DNA of 64,000 nucleotides from Symbiodinium natans (lineage: Eukaryota; Sar; Dinophyceae; Suessiales; Symbiodiniaceae). Shown piece by piece: positions 1-12,800 of the stretch (its first letter is position 1; each line of letters opens with the position of its first letter). Under the pieces are notes generated by a model that was not told the origin of the DNA, did not search any database, and saw only the letters and a program-made list of their open reading frames with translations. Location: NCBI GenBank assembly GCA_905221605.1, contig CAJNDS010002238.1:365001-429000 (forward strand), given 5' to 3'. A program made the translations under genes and the position numbers.

Positions 1-131
1 GGGTACCGGTATGAAAAAGCCTTTCGCAGAGCCTCGGATGTTTTATATATTTAGTGGAGGGAGGGGTGGGAAGGGGTGGGGGGGCGGGGAGGGGGGGGGA
101 GGGGGGGGGCGGGGGGGGCTTTGGCTTGCAG

Positions 132-173
132 GAGCTGAGTGCGGAAGGACTTCTCCGCCTCCTGCAAAAAAAA
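132..173 (+). CDS. possible exon, unknown gene
   Basis: A TTGCAG acceptor-like site is followed by an open stretch reading ELSAEGLLRLLQKK. The island lies just after a G-rich low-complexity tract. It could be an SMC3 exon upstream of the recognised ones, but no homology was established. The 3' end is uncertain; a GT follows the lysine codons. Confidence 0.25.
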
Positions 174-804
174 GTGTTGTGTGGTTCCGGCTTCAGGGTA
201 GTTTTGGGTTCGTGTGCAACATGTGCGAAAAGTGCGTTGTTTCCTCCAGAAATTGTGCTTCTACAAGCTTTCCTAGGCAAACCAAACACACAGTGTTCAC
301 AAAATAGCATCTCCGTGTTGTTGAACCGCAGAAATGTGCATGTTCCATGCTGTTGTTGCATGCCTTCCCAACAATTGAACGCTTCGTTTCGTCTTTTTTG
401 CGCTTTCCATCCCTTCGTTTCGTTCTGTTTGCTGCCGTTTTGAGAACGTGCAAAACATGTGCGTTTCTTCATACTGTTTGCACGGTTTTCACAGAAAATC
501 AGACCTCCGAAAACGAGATTGCCGTAAATGCTCAGTATTTACGAATGTCTCATATGAAACAAGAGAAGCCAAGATCTTTGGAGCCGGAGGGCGGGGGGTG
601 CCCATATATAGTTATTTAGGGGGAAAGAACGCGTACCGAATTCTTTCAGGGCCTACCAGGAAACAGAACAAATCACCTCGCACATAGAAGAAGGTTCAGC
701 CTCCTAAGCCCTAAATCCTCTAAAGCGGTTTAGGGTTTAGGGTTTAGGGTTCAGGGTTTAGGGTTTAGGGTTTAGCCTCTAAGGACCCTAAATCCTTAAT
801 GGCC

Positions 805-931
805 GGGCTTCTGAACGCCGTCCAAGGGGTTTGATCCTTGCACTTGGGTTCAGGGTTTAAGGTTTAGGGTTTAGGGTTTAGGGTTTAGGGCTTCTGAACG
901 CCGTCCAAGGGCTTTGATCCTTGCACTTGGT
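805..931. repeat. 42-bp direct repeat pair
   Basis: The segment starting GGGCTTCTGAACGCCGTCC and ending in GATCCTTGCACTTGG occurs at about 805-846 and again at about 889-931. The copies differ by about one base and are separated by a TTTAGGG run. This looks like a local duplication in which the telomere-type spacer was part of the repeated unit. Confidence 0.7.
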
Positions 932-2180
932 TTTAGGGTTTCGGGGATAGAGGCCCGAAGCTCCAATCTTCGAAGATCCTTGCTTCACCCCCCCACACCA
1001 TGTGGATGAGTTCAACAAGCCTGCGAGTATGAACTAGCAACTGACTGGCAGAAAACGTGCCCTAAAGCCGAAACCCTAAACCCCAAACTCCTGAACCCTA
1101 GACCTGGTGCTTAAACACGAGGCCTGAGTGACTTGATTGATCGAGATGGCTTTTGGCCCTCCAAATCCCGAATCCCCATTTGGGACACCAGCCCAAAATC
1201 TCGAAGAACACCCCCACTTCTAAACAAAAACAGCCATAATCATGCCATTGCATGAGGTATCCCAAGATCAAGGGAGCGAAGCCCCTGGTAGCCAGGGCCC
1301 CAAGACCCCTTGCAGCTGTTTTTTGTCAGCAGGTTGTCAGCAGTGCTTTGGGTTTAGGGTTTAGGGTTGAGGGCTCAAAATTTAGGCTGTTGAGGGTCTA
1401 TTATGTTTTTGCTTTGGGGGGTTGTGCAAGGGTTGAGGTGTTTCGGGGTTCAGGGTCTCCAGAGCTTGACATCCCATCCCCCTAGTATTAACCCCCCCCG
1501 TGTTGAGGGTGTCGCTTTTGGTAGCAGTCTTCAATAGGCGGTTCTACTATCACAGCACTATATTGTAAAATGAACAGGCATCGCATGCCAGCTCTTTTTT
1601 TCATGACACCTTTTGAAGGAGTACCCCCTACATATAAGGCTATCTCCCAAAAAAGGGGTACACCAAAGATACCCCAAAATATTAGAATCCTTATAAACGG
1701 AACCCCCCAAACGGGTACCCTTATTGTCGGAAACCCGCATAGGGCCCTGTATGATTACAGTGACCCCCAAAAAGGTGCCCCAAATGTCGACCCCCCAAAA
1801 TACACCGAAAACACCCAAAAATTATGACAACCCTTATTTAAAGGAAACCCCACAATGGTACCCTATTGTTGCCCTCAAAAAGGGACAATTTTCAAGAACA
1901 GCCCCCTAAGCCCTCAGCAAGGATAACGGTCAGTCTGGAGGTTTGCGAGAAGGGCTGAGGAGTTTTGCGAGATTGGCTGAGGTGTTCGAGTTCTTACAAA
2001 ACGCTTCAGGCAGTTGAGATTTGGGGTTTAGAGTTTAGGGTTGAGATCAGAAACCCTCCACTGCCATATTCGCGGGGGTAAGCGGAATGGTTAGACTCCC
2101 CCCCCTCTCCCCCTTTGCAAGGAGAAGCCTGAACCTGCCGCTGCGGTTTAGGGTTTAGGGTTTAGGGTTTAGGCACCAAG

Positions 2181-2236
2181 GATGTGATCCAGTGCGCTGA
2201 GCGCATGTACCCGGCGGTGCAGCAGGTTTTCGGCAG
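2181..2236 (+). CDS. SMC3: SMC3 exon (hinge end)
   Basis: After an AAG acceptor the reading is DVIQCAERMYPAVQQVFG plus two bases of the next codon. With a GA donor (CAG|GAGC) the junction restores an arginine, giving the conserved G-R-T of the SMC3 hinge. A GC donor four bases earlier would break the frame. Confidence 0.65.
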
Positions 2237-3734
2237 GAGCGCATTCTGCTGCCTCAGTGGGTATTGCTCTAGTTCGCGAATGGGTTTTGCTGAGCTTTAG
2301 ACATCTTGCCAGTTTTGCTAACCGTTGGGATTTCCTCGGGTTCCGGGCATCGTGTCGGAACCTTTAGAATCAAAGCAGCTCGACAGATTTGGAGGGTATT
2401 GACTGGCGCTTGAGGAGGGTGGTGGAGGAGTTGATTTGCCAAAACTTGCGTATACACCTGTATAGTAGTACCTATGCCTATACTCATTCCCCAAGCACCA
2501 GTGAAACGTAGGAGCAGGACACATTCTTCGAGTTTAGTCTTGTGGACCCCAGCGCAAGGACCACATGTGAGTTCCTTCTCCTTAGCCTGGTAAACTTTAA
2601 ACCCTAGGTCCTAACCCAAAGCCGTACAAAGCCGTAAATTCCCACCCTGCGCAGGCCGTTTCTACCGACCATATGGGGGTTAGACATTGAAGACGCCCAT
2701 CAGCCTATACAGGGCTTAACAAGGGGGGGAGCCTAAACCCTAAACCCTAAACCCTAAACCCTAAACCCTAAACCCTAAACCCTAAACCCTAAACCCTAAA
2801 CCCTAAACCCTAAACACTAAACCCTAAACCCTAAACCCTAAACCCTAAACCCTAAACCCTAAACCCTAAACCCTAAGCCCTAAACCCTAAACCCTAAACC
2901 CTAAACCCTAAACCCTAGTGGAGAATGGTCGAATGCAGCCCTACCCCAGGTCAAGGCCTCGAACACGAATGCGCAAGCGGGTTTGGGTTTAGGGTTCAGG
3001 GTCTGGTGGGTTTAGGGTGAAGGGTTTAGGGTTCAGGGTTTAGGGTTTTTGGGTTTAGGGCTTAGAGGGCCCTTGCCCCCAAACCACAAACTCTAATTAA
3101 CCCTGAAGCCTAGACCAGTTTTGTTTCGATCCCTCGCGGTTTAAGGGGCTTCGGCAGCTGGACGAGAGGAGCCCTAAACCTTACTTACACCCTAAACCCT
3201 AAACCCTAAACCCTAAACCCTAAACCCTAAACCCTAAACCCTAAACCCTCAACCCTCAACCCTCAACCCTCAACCCTAAACCCTAAACCCTAGACCCTAA
3301 ACCCTAAACCCTAAACCCTAAACCCTAAACCCTAAACCCTAAACCTGAGGACCATGGTGTGCTCGACCCTCGAGCTCTGTGATGAGGTCCGGGAGCTCTC
3401 AGCCCCGAAAGCCCTACAGTAAGCCCTGAATCTTAGGGATTTAGGATTTAGGGTTTAGGGTTTAGGGCTTGGGGTTTAGGGTTTAGGGTTCAGGGTTTGG
3501 GGTTCAGGGTTTAGGGTTTAGCGTTTAGGGTTTAGGGTTTGGGGTTTAGGGCTCAGGAGAGCTTCAGTTGCATCTGGGTCGGCGCTTCCCTCAGCCCATG
3601 CCTCCGGGCACCAAGCGGGCCTATCAGTTTGATACGTCAGGCTCGTCATCGTACAGTCATATATATATATATATATATATATATTTGTAATATATATAGA
3701 TATGTATATGTATATACATATATGTATATATACA

Positions 3735-3770
<36 letters not shown>

Positions 3771-3854
3771 TGTATGTATGTATGTATGTATGTATGTATG
3801 TATGTATGTATGTATGTATGTATGTATGTATGTATGCATGTATACATACATACA

Positions 3855-3886
<32 letters not shown>

Positions 3887-6800
3887 CATGTATGTATATG
3901 TATACATATATATATGTACGAAACTCAGAAGGGTCTCAGCAGGTCAGTACCAAGCATGGCTTGGACGCCATCACAATGGACGGGGACAAGGCCGGGCGAA
4001 GTCCGGGACGTTTCCACTTCTGAGGCTTAGGGTTTAGGGTTTAGGGTTTAGGGTTTAGGGTTTAGGGTTTAGGGTTTAGGGTTTAGGGTTTAGGGTTTAG
4101 GGTTTAGGGTTTAGGGTTTAAGGTTTAGGGTTCAGGGTGTAGGGTTTAGGGTTCAGGGTTCGGAAATCGAAGGCTTTCATGGGTTTGGACCAGCTCATGG
4201 ACTGGTTTTTCAAGGCGTGTTGGGATCCTACACGAATCTCGGACAGTTTCGGGTAGTTTTCCTTACAAAGTCTGAAGACAATCAATCGTGTAGCTGGCCT
4301 TGACACTGAGACCTGCTCACTCTTGGGGTCCCCAATGGAGAAGGTTTCCAAAGAAAGTCTCAGAAGAAAAGGTGCAGGGCATTCATCCTCGTAGCCCCGC
4401 GCCTCTTTCTCAAGCATTTTTCTCGGCTCAGCCACACCGGGGTCAACCCCTTAAACCCCTTGAACCCCTCATATGAACCCCTGAAACCCCTTAAACGCCT
4501 TAAACCCTAAAACCCCTTTAAACCCTAAATCCCCTCAACCTCTTAAACCCCAAACCCTTAAACCCCAAACCCTTTAAACCCCAAACCGTAAACCCCTAAA
4601 CCCCTAAACCCCTAAACCCCTAAACCCCTAAACCCCTAAACCCCTAAACCCCTAAACCCCTAAACCCCTAAACCCCTAAACCCCTAAACCCCTAAACCCC
4701 TAAACCCCTAAACCCCTAAACCCCTAAACCCCTAAACCCTAACCCCTAAACTAAACCCCTAAACCCCTAACCCCTAAACCCCTAAACCCCCTAAACCCCT
4801 AAACCCTAAACCCCAAACCCCTTAAACCCTAACCCTAAACCCCGAAACCCCTAAACCCCCTTAAACCCCTAAACCCTAAACTAAACCCCTAAACCCGAAA
4901 CCCTAAACCCTAAACCCCTAAACCCTGACCCCTGAACCCCTGAACCCCTGAACCCCTGAACCCCTAAACCCCTAAACCCCTAAACCCCTAAACCCCTAAA
5001 CCCCTAAACCCCTAAACCCCTAAACCCCTAAACCCCTAAACCCCTAAACCCCTAAACCCCTAAACCCCTAAACCCCTAAACCCCTAAACCCCTAAACCCC
5101 TAAACCCCTAAACCCCTAAACCCCAAACCCCGAACCCTAGACGGCTTCAGGTCAGCAGTCGGGGGACGTTGCGGTGACCTCAGTCAGCTTTTGGGCTTTT
5201 GGGAGCTTTGGGGGCTTTAGGGGGTTTAGGGGTTTTAGGGGTTTTTTGTGGTTTTAGGGGCTTTAGGGGGTTTTAGGGGTTTTAGGGGTTTTAGGGTTTT
5301 AGGGGTTTTAGGGGTTTTAGGGGTTTTAGGGGCTTTAGGGGCTTTAGGGGTTTTAGGGGTTTAAGAGTCTAAAGTTCAGGGGTTTAAGAGTCTAGAGTTT
5401 AGGGTTCAGGGTTTAGGGTTAGAGTCCAGGGGGTTTAGCAGTTTGGGAGTTTAGGGCTGCGGGTGATCCCGAATTTAAGACCCTGAGCCCTAAACCTCTG
5501 GCTTTTGCGCCAAGCCGGCCTTAACAGTCAGTTGCGAAGCTCCAACAAGCCGACGCCTGCCAAGCCCATGTCTACCAATGGCTTAAGAACCCGGAAAAAA
5601 TTAAAAATATTCTTCCTGATTAAGGGTTTCTTTTGGGGTTCTGAAGCAACTCGTAGATGTTCATGGGGGTTTGCTAGGACCCAGAGTAGGCCCTTATTCC
5701 CTTTTTTTGGGGTTTAGGGTCCCTTAGAATCCCCTTGAAAACAAAAAGGGCACCCTTTTCATATCTAGGTTACTCCAGGGTTTAGTTTACCGTTTGGGGC
5801 TGTTTAGGCTTTAGGGTTGAGAAAGCCCTTTGGCGCTCGACCCTGAACGCTAAATCCAAAGACCCTAAACCCCTAAATCCAAAGCCCACAAGGGTTGAGC
5901 AAGCCCCTATAAGCCCGAGACCCTGAACCCCTAAAACATACACTGCCTCCGAGGACTGGGGGCTACCAAGATCCATCGCGTTTCGTGCGGTTGAGCCTGA
6001 ATCAGAAGATGATTGTGGCAAAGGCACCCGGACGCAGGGTCTGGGTGTAGATTTTATGGTTCGGACATAGGGTTAGGCTTTGGGGTTTAGGCCGGGCTTG
6101 GTGTTTTGGGCAAGCCCCTGATTTTCCGGAACCGTGCAGAGCAAGTGACAGGGGCTTGAGGTGTTTGCCTCTTCTAGACCTTAACTGCAAGGGCCAACTG
6201 CAGCCTAATCCCTAATCCCTAAACCCTCAACCCCAAGCCCTTAGATCCTAAACCCTACGAGCTTTCGACCCCAACCCTACAACCCCTTGGACCCTGAACC
6301 CTTCAGTTCGACGCCCCAGAAGCGGAGCATCCAAATCCCAAAGTTCCAGAGCCCCCCCACAGAAACGTAGGTGAGAACCCCGAACTCCGAGGCTTATCTG
6401 GATCCGCAACTGTCCCCAATTGAAAACTTAGGGCCGGCTTGCAGAGCAGGTACTTTAGGATAATGAAGGATAGTTGGTGAGCTGTGGCAGGATTTTTTTT
6501 TGTTTTGGGGGGGGGGGGAGGGGGGTTAGGGCAGGCTCTTCGGTGTTTTGTTTGCGGTGGGGCTTTCGGGGTTGTAGGTCTTTAGGGGTTCGGTTTAGGC
6601 TTTAGGGTTTAGGGCTTTAGCGTTTCAAGGTGTAATGCCCTTTGTTCAGACCCCAAAACCCCACACCCTACACTTACTCACATATCGAGTCTGATCGGAC
6701 ATCTTCCATGGACTCATCGAGAGCAGTTTGTCCCCTGAACCCTAAACCCTAAACCCTACTGTAAACCTAAACCCTAAACCCTAAACCCCAAAGCCTAAAC

Positions 6801-9800
6801 CCTAAAGCCTAAACCCCAAACCCCAAACCCCAAACCCTAAACCCTAAACCCTAAACCCTAAACCCTAAACCCTAAACCCTAGGCCCTAAACCCTAAACCC
6901 CTGTTTGTTTGTTTGCAGGTCTGAGGCCTGATGGTTCTTTGGGAGATCTTTCCGACTCCATCAGAACCTATGTAGACCACGAGCCCCTTGTCCCCTACTC
7001 ACCTCAAGCCCTGGTGCTGGGCCTTGAGGGTTAGGGTTTAGGGTTTAGGGTTTAGGGTTTAGGGTTTAGGGTTTAGGGTATAGGGTTTAGGGTTTGGGGT
7101 TTGGGGTTTGGGGTTTAGGGCTCAGGGTTGACTTTCCCATAAGACCTCGACGCGCCTAGGCCCCAAACCTAACACCTAAGCTGGGGTTAACGAACTTCAA
7201 TTAAGTTCCAGGAGACACACTATCTGCATACATATATACATGGTATGAGGAATCCATGTTGGCTAAATCAGCTTGAGTTCCGAACATCCCTAAACCCTAA
7301 AGCCTAAGGCCCTAAACCCTGAACCCTAAACCCTAAACCCTAAACCCTAAACCCTAAACCTTAAACCCTGAAAGAGGCTAAAGTCGACGCGATTCGCCCA
7401 CGTCTTGTTGGCATCGAGCAGGAGGCGGGCTTCAGAGCCATCACGAGGGTTTAGGGTTTAGGGTTTAGGGTTTAGGGTTTAGGGTTTAGGGTTTAGGGTT
7501 TAGGGTCTAGGGTCTAGGGTCTAGGGTTTAGGGTTTAGGGTTTAGGGTTGCTTCAAAAACCTGTCATAGCAGCTAGGGTCATTCACATCACTAAGTTGAA
7601 CCTTCAAGCAAGGGGCTCTGAGGGGCTTTAGGAGTCTAAGGGGGGAGGGGGGCTACTTTGAAGGTTCATGGGTTTTATGTGATATATAGAAATAAGTGTA
7701 GAAATGGGGTGTACAAGCGAAAACAAGCGCAACCCACATAGCATATATCTTGAGGCGTGTTTGGCCCGAAGGCATTGCGCTTTAGCGCTAAAAGTGATCA
7801 TCAGAATGTCGAAGTAGCAACAGCATACTACCGTTGTGCAAGAATTTGCCGGTTCGATGGGTCTCTTTCCGGCTTGTAGCAGAGACCTGGGATTTTGTGG
7901 CTTCCAAGCTCAGCTGTGCAGATTTTGGAGCGATGCTAGTCACTTGCAGGGTTCCTACGCAGTCCGAGAGTCTGGGGTGAGGTGACAACACGGCTTCAGG
8001 TTTCCAAGCATCGCCACGGCGGCATCATGTCGGTTTCAGTCCATGTGCACCTCCTGAGTGCCAAGAGCGTCTCTTTGGCAACGGAGCCAGAAGAGTCAGT
8101 CAGCAGCTTGTGCCAGAGAGCCCGGGGAGCTCTAGGAGTTGGCAAGGGAAGGCTGCTGACAACCTCGGGAGATGCGCTGACCGAAGGTACAGTCAAGCGA
8201 GCACGTTTGCAAGACTCCAAGACAATGATGTGCTGACCCTGCATGCCGGACAGGTTCGCCTTAGAGCTTTGAAGTCCGGTCATTATGCAGGAGCAGCTGC
8301 CTTTGCTGCACTCCTGGGTGATGGATGCGTGGTGACCTGGGGTTCTGTTTCATGTGGTGGCGACAGCAGTGCCGTACAAGAGCAGCTCCAGAACGTGCAG
8401 CAGGTGCAAGCTTCCGCTGGGGCATTTGCAGCGATCCGAGCTGATGGATCTGTGGTGACCTGGGGCCATGCAGACGATGGTGGCGACAGCAGTGCCCTAC
8501 AAGAGCAGCTCCAGAACGTGCAGCAGTTGCAAGCTTCTTCACACGCATTTGCTGCGATCCGGGCTGATGGATCTGTGGTGACCTGGGGCCATGCAGACGA
8601 TGGTGGTGACAGCAGTGCCGTAGAAGAGCAGCTGAAGAGGACAGCAGACCCTTCATCCTACGTGTAGTAGTCGCATGAGTGTGAATAGAAGTCTGTGAAG
8701 GAACTGCAATCGACTTTTCCCAAAGCCCAATCCTCCAAAACTACCGTACTTGCCCAATTCCCCTGAGCCAGCCTCGAAATGACGGGTTTCATGGGTTTGG
8801 TTTGGGGTATGGGATGCTGCAGCGGCTGTGCTTCAGCCATGTTGCCAGAGTACCTGATCACAACAGGCACCCCTCCCCGGCTCGTCCTTACCCCGCCTCC
8901 CTTCAAGCACCTTCTACGCCACAACGCAAGCTTGCTTCTAAAAACATGATGCCTTGAAGAGGATTTATGCAAGCATTGTGTGTCCACTTCAATACCCATA
9001 CGAATCCTATCGTGCGAGCATTGTGTTTCAAAATGGGCGTTTTAAAGCTGCTCAACTGCCACTGCTACGACTTCCACCCTGCCCTGGGCACCCCTCCTAA
9101 ACACCACACTGCCACCCCCCTTCCTGGAACTTCCTTCACCCACAACAAAGAACACAACGTCCTAAAACAAATCTATCCCTTTATGTTCCTTGCTGGGGAT
9201 CTAGGGTTCAGGGCCAAAGTTTAGGTTTTGAGGCTTAAGGCTCTTTTAGAGGGCTTTTCTTCAGTTTTTGAGGCTTTGGGGGGCTTCTTTTTCTTACGGG
9301 AGGATCTCTTAAAGCGAGCTTAGGGACCTAGGGCCTGGGTTACATACGGTTTAGGGTTTAGGGTTTAGGGGTTTGGGGTTTAAGGGTTGGGGTTTAGTTC
9401 CCGCGGTTCACCGATACTTTCCTTTTGGGGCAGCCTAAGCATAAGGCTTCTTCAGAAGTAGCATCACCTTAGCTGACCATAATCTAGGGAAGCTGCCATC
9501 TGATCATCAGACACGAGCCTTAAACTCTAAAGAACTTAAACACCCTAGAAGCCCTACAGCCCTAAGTCCCCGAAACCCTGGAACTGAAACCGGGTTTAGG
9601 TTTAGGGTTTAGGGTTTCGGGTTTCGGGTTTAGGGTTTAGGGTTTAGGTTTAGGGCAACCCAAAGACCCTGAACTCAACAACCCAACCGGCCTGCAGGTG
9701 CAAGCGGCGAACACGCAGATCGACGAGATTCAAGGCCCAAGCCGCAGGTTTAGGGTTTAGGGTTTAGGGTTTAGGGTTTAGGGTTTAGGGTTTAGGGTGG

Positions 9801-12800
9801 TTTAGGGTTTAGGGTGGTTTAGGGTTGTTTAGGGTTGTTTAGGGTTGTTTAGGGTTGTTTAGGGTTGTTTAGGGTTGTTTAGGGTTGTTTAGGGTTGTTT
9901 AGGGGTGTTTAGGGGTGTTTAGGGTTGTTTAGGGTTGTTTAGGGTTGTTTAGGGTTTAGGTTCTGGCTTTTTGGTTTAAGGCTGAAGGTGTAGAGCTTCA
10001 AAAGCTTCGAAATCCCAAAAAAAAAGCATGGCTTTGGGATGGTTACCATGACTTACCTTCAGCTCGCCCGTTTTGTATAGCAAACCTCAGATCTTAGACG
10101 CCCATGCGCGAGCCCAAGCAGCGACACCCTTGGCAGTCCCCAACGCGCTGCGATGCCACTGGCAGACCCCAACAAACCCATCCTAAGCCCGAAGCCTCAG
10201 GGTTTAGGGTTTAGGGTTTAGGGTTTAGGGTTTAGGGTTTAGGGTTTAGGGTTTAGGGTTTAGGGTTTACCGCCTATTCCCTGAACCTTGCCTTACTTTC
10301 TAGTTCAACCCAAGCCTGAATCTTAACCTCGGCCCCCCCTTTCCCCCCCCCAACTGTTCCTTTGAGGCCGGAAACGTGAGCTGGTCCAACAAAGGGCGAC
10401 GAAGCAGAGAAGCCCAGAGTTGGGGGTTGTAGCGGTGTTTAGGTGCCTCGGTAGAGTTGTGGAGAGACAGAGACAGAGACAGAGCCAGAGACAGAGACAG
10501 AGAGGGAGAGAGAGAGAGAGAGAGGGAGAGAGAGAGAGAGAGAGAACACCAGGAGTGCGGGCGGTGTTCAGGGGCTAAGGGTGTTTAGGATTTCTGGCTT
10601 TAGGAGCTCAGGGTTTCGTGGTTGAGGGTCTGGGGTTTGGTGTTCAGGGTGTGCTGGGTTTGGGGTGCAGACCTGGGGGGATTTGCGGGTTTTAGACCGG
10701 GTTTATCGTCTAGGGCTTCGGGATTGATATGGGATAAACCTGCATTCGTTCAGGGTTTGGTGGTCGGACTGAGCCTTCACACGTGATCACCAGTTTGGAG
10801 GTCTGAAATTCAGAAGTTTATCTGGGACCTTATATATCGATGTACAAATCCGCAATTTCTCAAACCTGTACGCCCTCCTCCCTCCCCCGCCCCACTCAAA
10901 CAGCCGAATTTCTGAGGCGGACAGCGCTCGCGTCCGCGGCAGAATCTGTCGAGGAAGCTGAAGGTGAGACAAGTGGAGGTTTAGGGTTTAGGGTTTTGGG
11001 TTTCGGGTTTAGGGTTTAGGGTTTAGGCAAATCTCGGGCCGGGTACGGAGACCCCACCTCCCTGCTTGAATCGTGCAGTAGGGGTTTGAGGGTTCAGTGC
11101 TCAAACCCACCTTTGCAACTCTAACTGAAATTCGTCCGGGATCTTGACGCTCTAAGCTTTAACGCCCTAAACCGTAAACCCTAAACCCTAAACCCTAAAC
11201 CATAGACCCTAGACCCTAGACCCTAAACCCTAACCCCTGAACCCTAAACCGAAAACGCCAAAACCCTAAAGCCTGAAGCCTAAACCCTAAACCCTAAACC
11301 CTAAACCCTAAATCCTAAACCCTAAACCCTAAACCCTAAACCCTAAACCCTAAACCCTAAACCCTAAACCCTAAACCCTAAATCCTAAGCCCTAAGCCCT
11401 AAACCCTAAACCCTAAACCCTAAACCCTAAACCCTAAACCCTAAACCGAAAACGCCTAAGCCCTAAACCCCAAACCCTAAACCCTAAACCCTCTAAACCC
11501 AGGCACGAGCCCCTGACAGGCCGCGTCTCCCGCCAAGAGGAGGCTCTTCGTGATGGGCCCTGGCTCTGCTGTTCTGGCTGGTGCCTAGTAGGGTTTGGGG
11601 TTTAGGGTTTAGGGTTTAGGGTTTGGGGGTTAGGGTCTTAGGGCTCAGGCTTTAGGGTGTAGGGCTTCGGGGTGCCAATCTCGTAGACGTTGCGCGACGT
11701 TGCTAGTCGGCAAGAGGAACCTGGTGGAGCGTTGAGGTTTGAGTCTAGGTAAGTAGACCTTTGGGATGATTTCTATTGCCCTAAACCCTAAACCCTAAAC
11801 CCTAGACCAAAACCCCAAATCCTAAACCCTCAACCCGAAACCCTAAACCCTAAACTCTAAACTTGAAGCAGCGCACCCCCCCCCCCCCCCCGCCAGCTTA
11901 GTTAACACCCCAGGCCAGAGCCAGGAGCGGTGCGCGGATCTTCAGAGTCTCATTGCGCAGTATGAGGTGCTCCACCCACTCAATCCATGCGATTAGGGTT
12001 TAGGGTTTAGGGTTTAGGGTTTAGGGTTTAGGGTTTAGGGTTTAGGGTTTAGGGTTTAGGGTTTAGGGTTTAGGGCTTGCCGCTTGGCGCTTAGGGCTTA
12101 GGGTTTACGGGTTTAGGGCTTATATAGGGATTTAGGGCTTTAGGGTTCAGGGGTTTGAGAGTGTAGGGTTTCTGGTTTAGTTCGCGGTGTAAGCCACTGC
12201 GCCTCGCTGAGCCAACTTGTCATGTCAAATGCACAGGGTCCAAACAAATACACCAAACTAGCAACCCCAAGAATCTAAGACCAAGGGATTATGTATGAGC
12301 GCTCTTTCAGGTTTAGGGTTTAGGATGTCAGGGTTGGAGGTTTCGGGGACCTCTATGACACTTGTCTTTTTCAATCGCCCAGGGCTGGTGTAGACCAGAC
12401 GGCATGAGTTCATGAGGGTTTAGGGTTTAGGTTTTAGGGTTTAAGGTTTGGGGTTTTAAGTATCGTGTAAGGAAGACAGCATGATGTGATTGGGGTTTAG
12501 GGTTTAGGGTTTAGGGTTTCTAAAGAAATGGCTTGCTGTTTTTGTGCAGGTAGGAGGGGGCGTGCGGAAGCAGCTGGGTTCGCGTTCTCGATTTTCACCG
12601 GTGTTCGGAGTCCTCTGCCGCATTCAATTCAATAGGAATCTTGGATTTCGGATGACCAGATAGGGAGTTGTTCTGAACTGAACCCTATAAACTCTAAACC
12701 CTACACCCTTGTAGCAGCCACTTAGCTATATCATCCCCCTTGTGAATTATTTTTCATTTTTGTTTAGACAAAACCCAAGACGATATTAACAATATTATTT

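Larger units (their letters stand above)
1..2180. other. mostly non-coding: G-rich tract, short TTTAGGG arrays
   Basis: Positions 54-120 are a G-rich low-complexity tract. Short TTTAGGG runs occur near 728-776, 848-890, 1345-1370, 2020-2042 and 2145-2173. A roughly 42-bp segment is repeated at 805 and 889. Around 1010-1036 there is a short open stretch (VDEFNKPASMN) that could be a piece of the SMC3 hinge, but its phase cannot be tested. I see no other supportable gene here. Confidence 0.5.

Noticed and set aside
3518-4037. Open frames with repeating Tyr/Val/Cys/Met or His/Thr
   Set aside because: They are translations of TATG/CATA microsatellites.
4118-4435. 105-codon minus-strand frame
   Set aside because: No family recognised, and its C-terminal part translates a TTTAGGG array.
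7982-8026. Earlier start of the RCC1 genes at a GTG (also at 62281)
   Set aside because: A nuclear eukaryotic gene should start at ATG; the conserved ATG after GGCATC is used for all copies with an intact 5' end.
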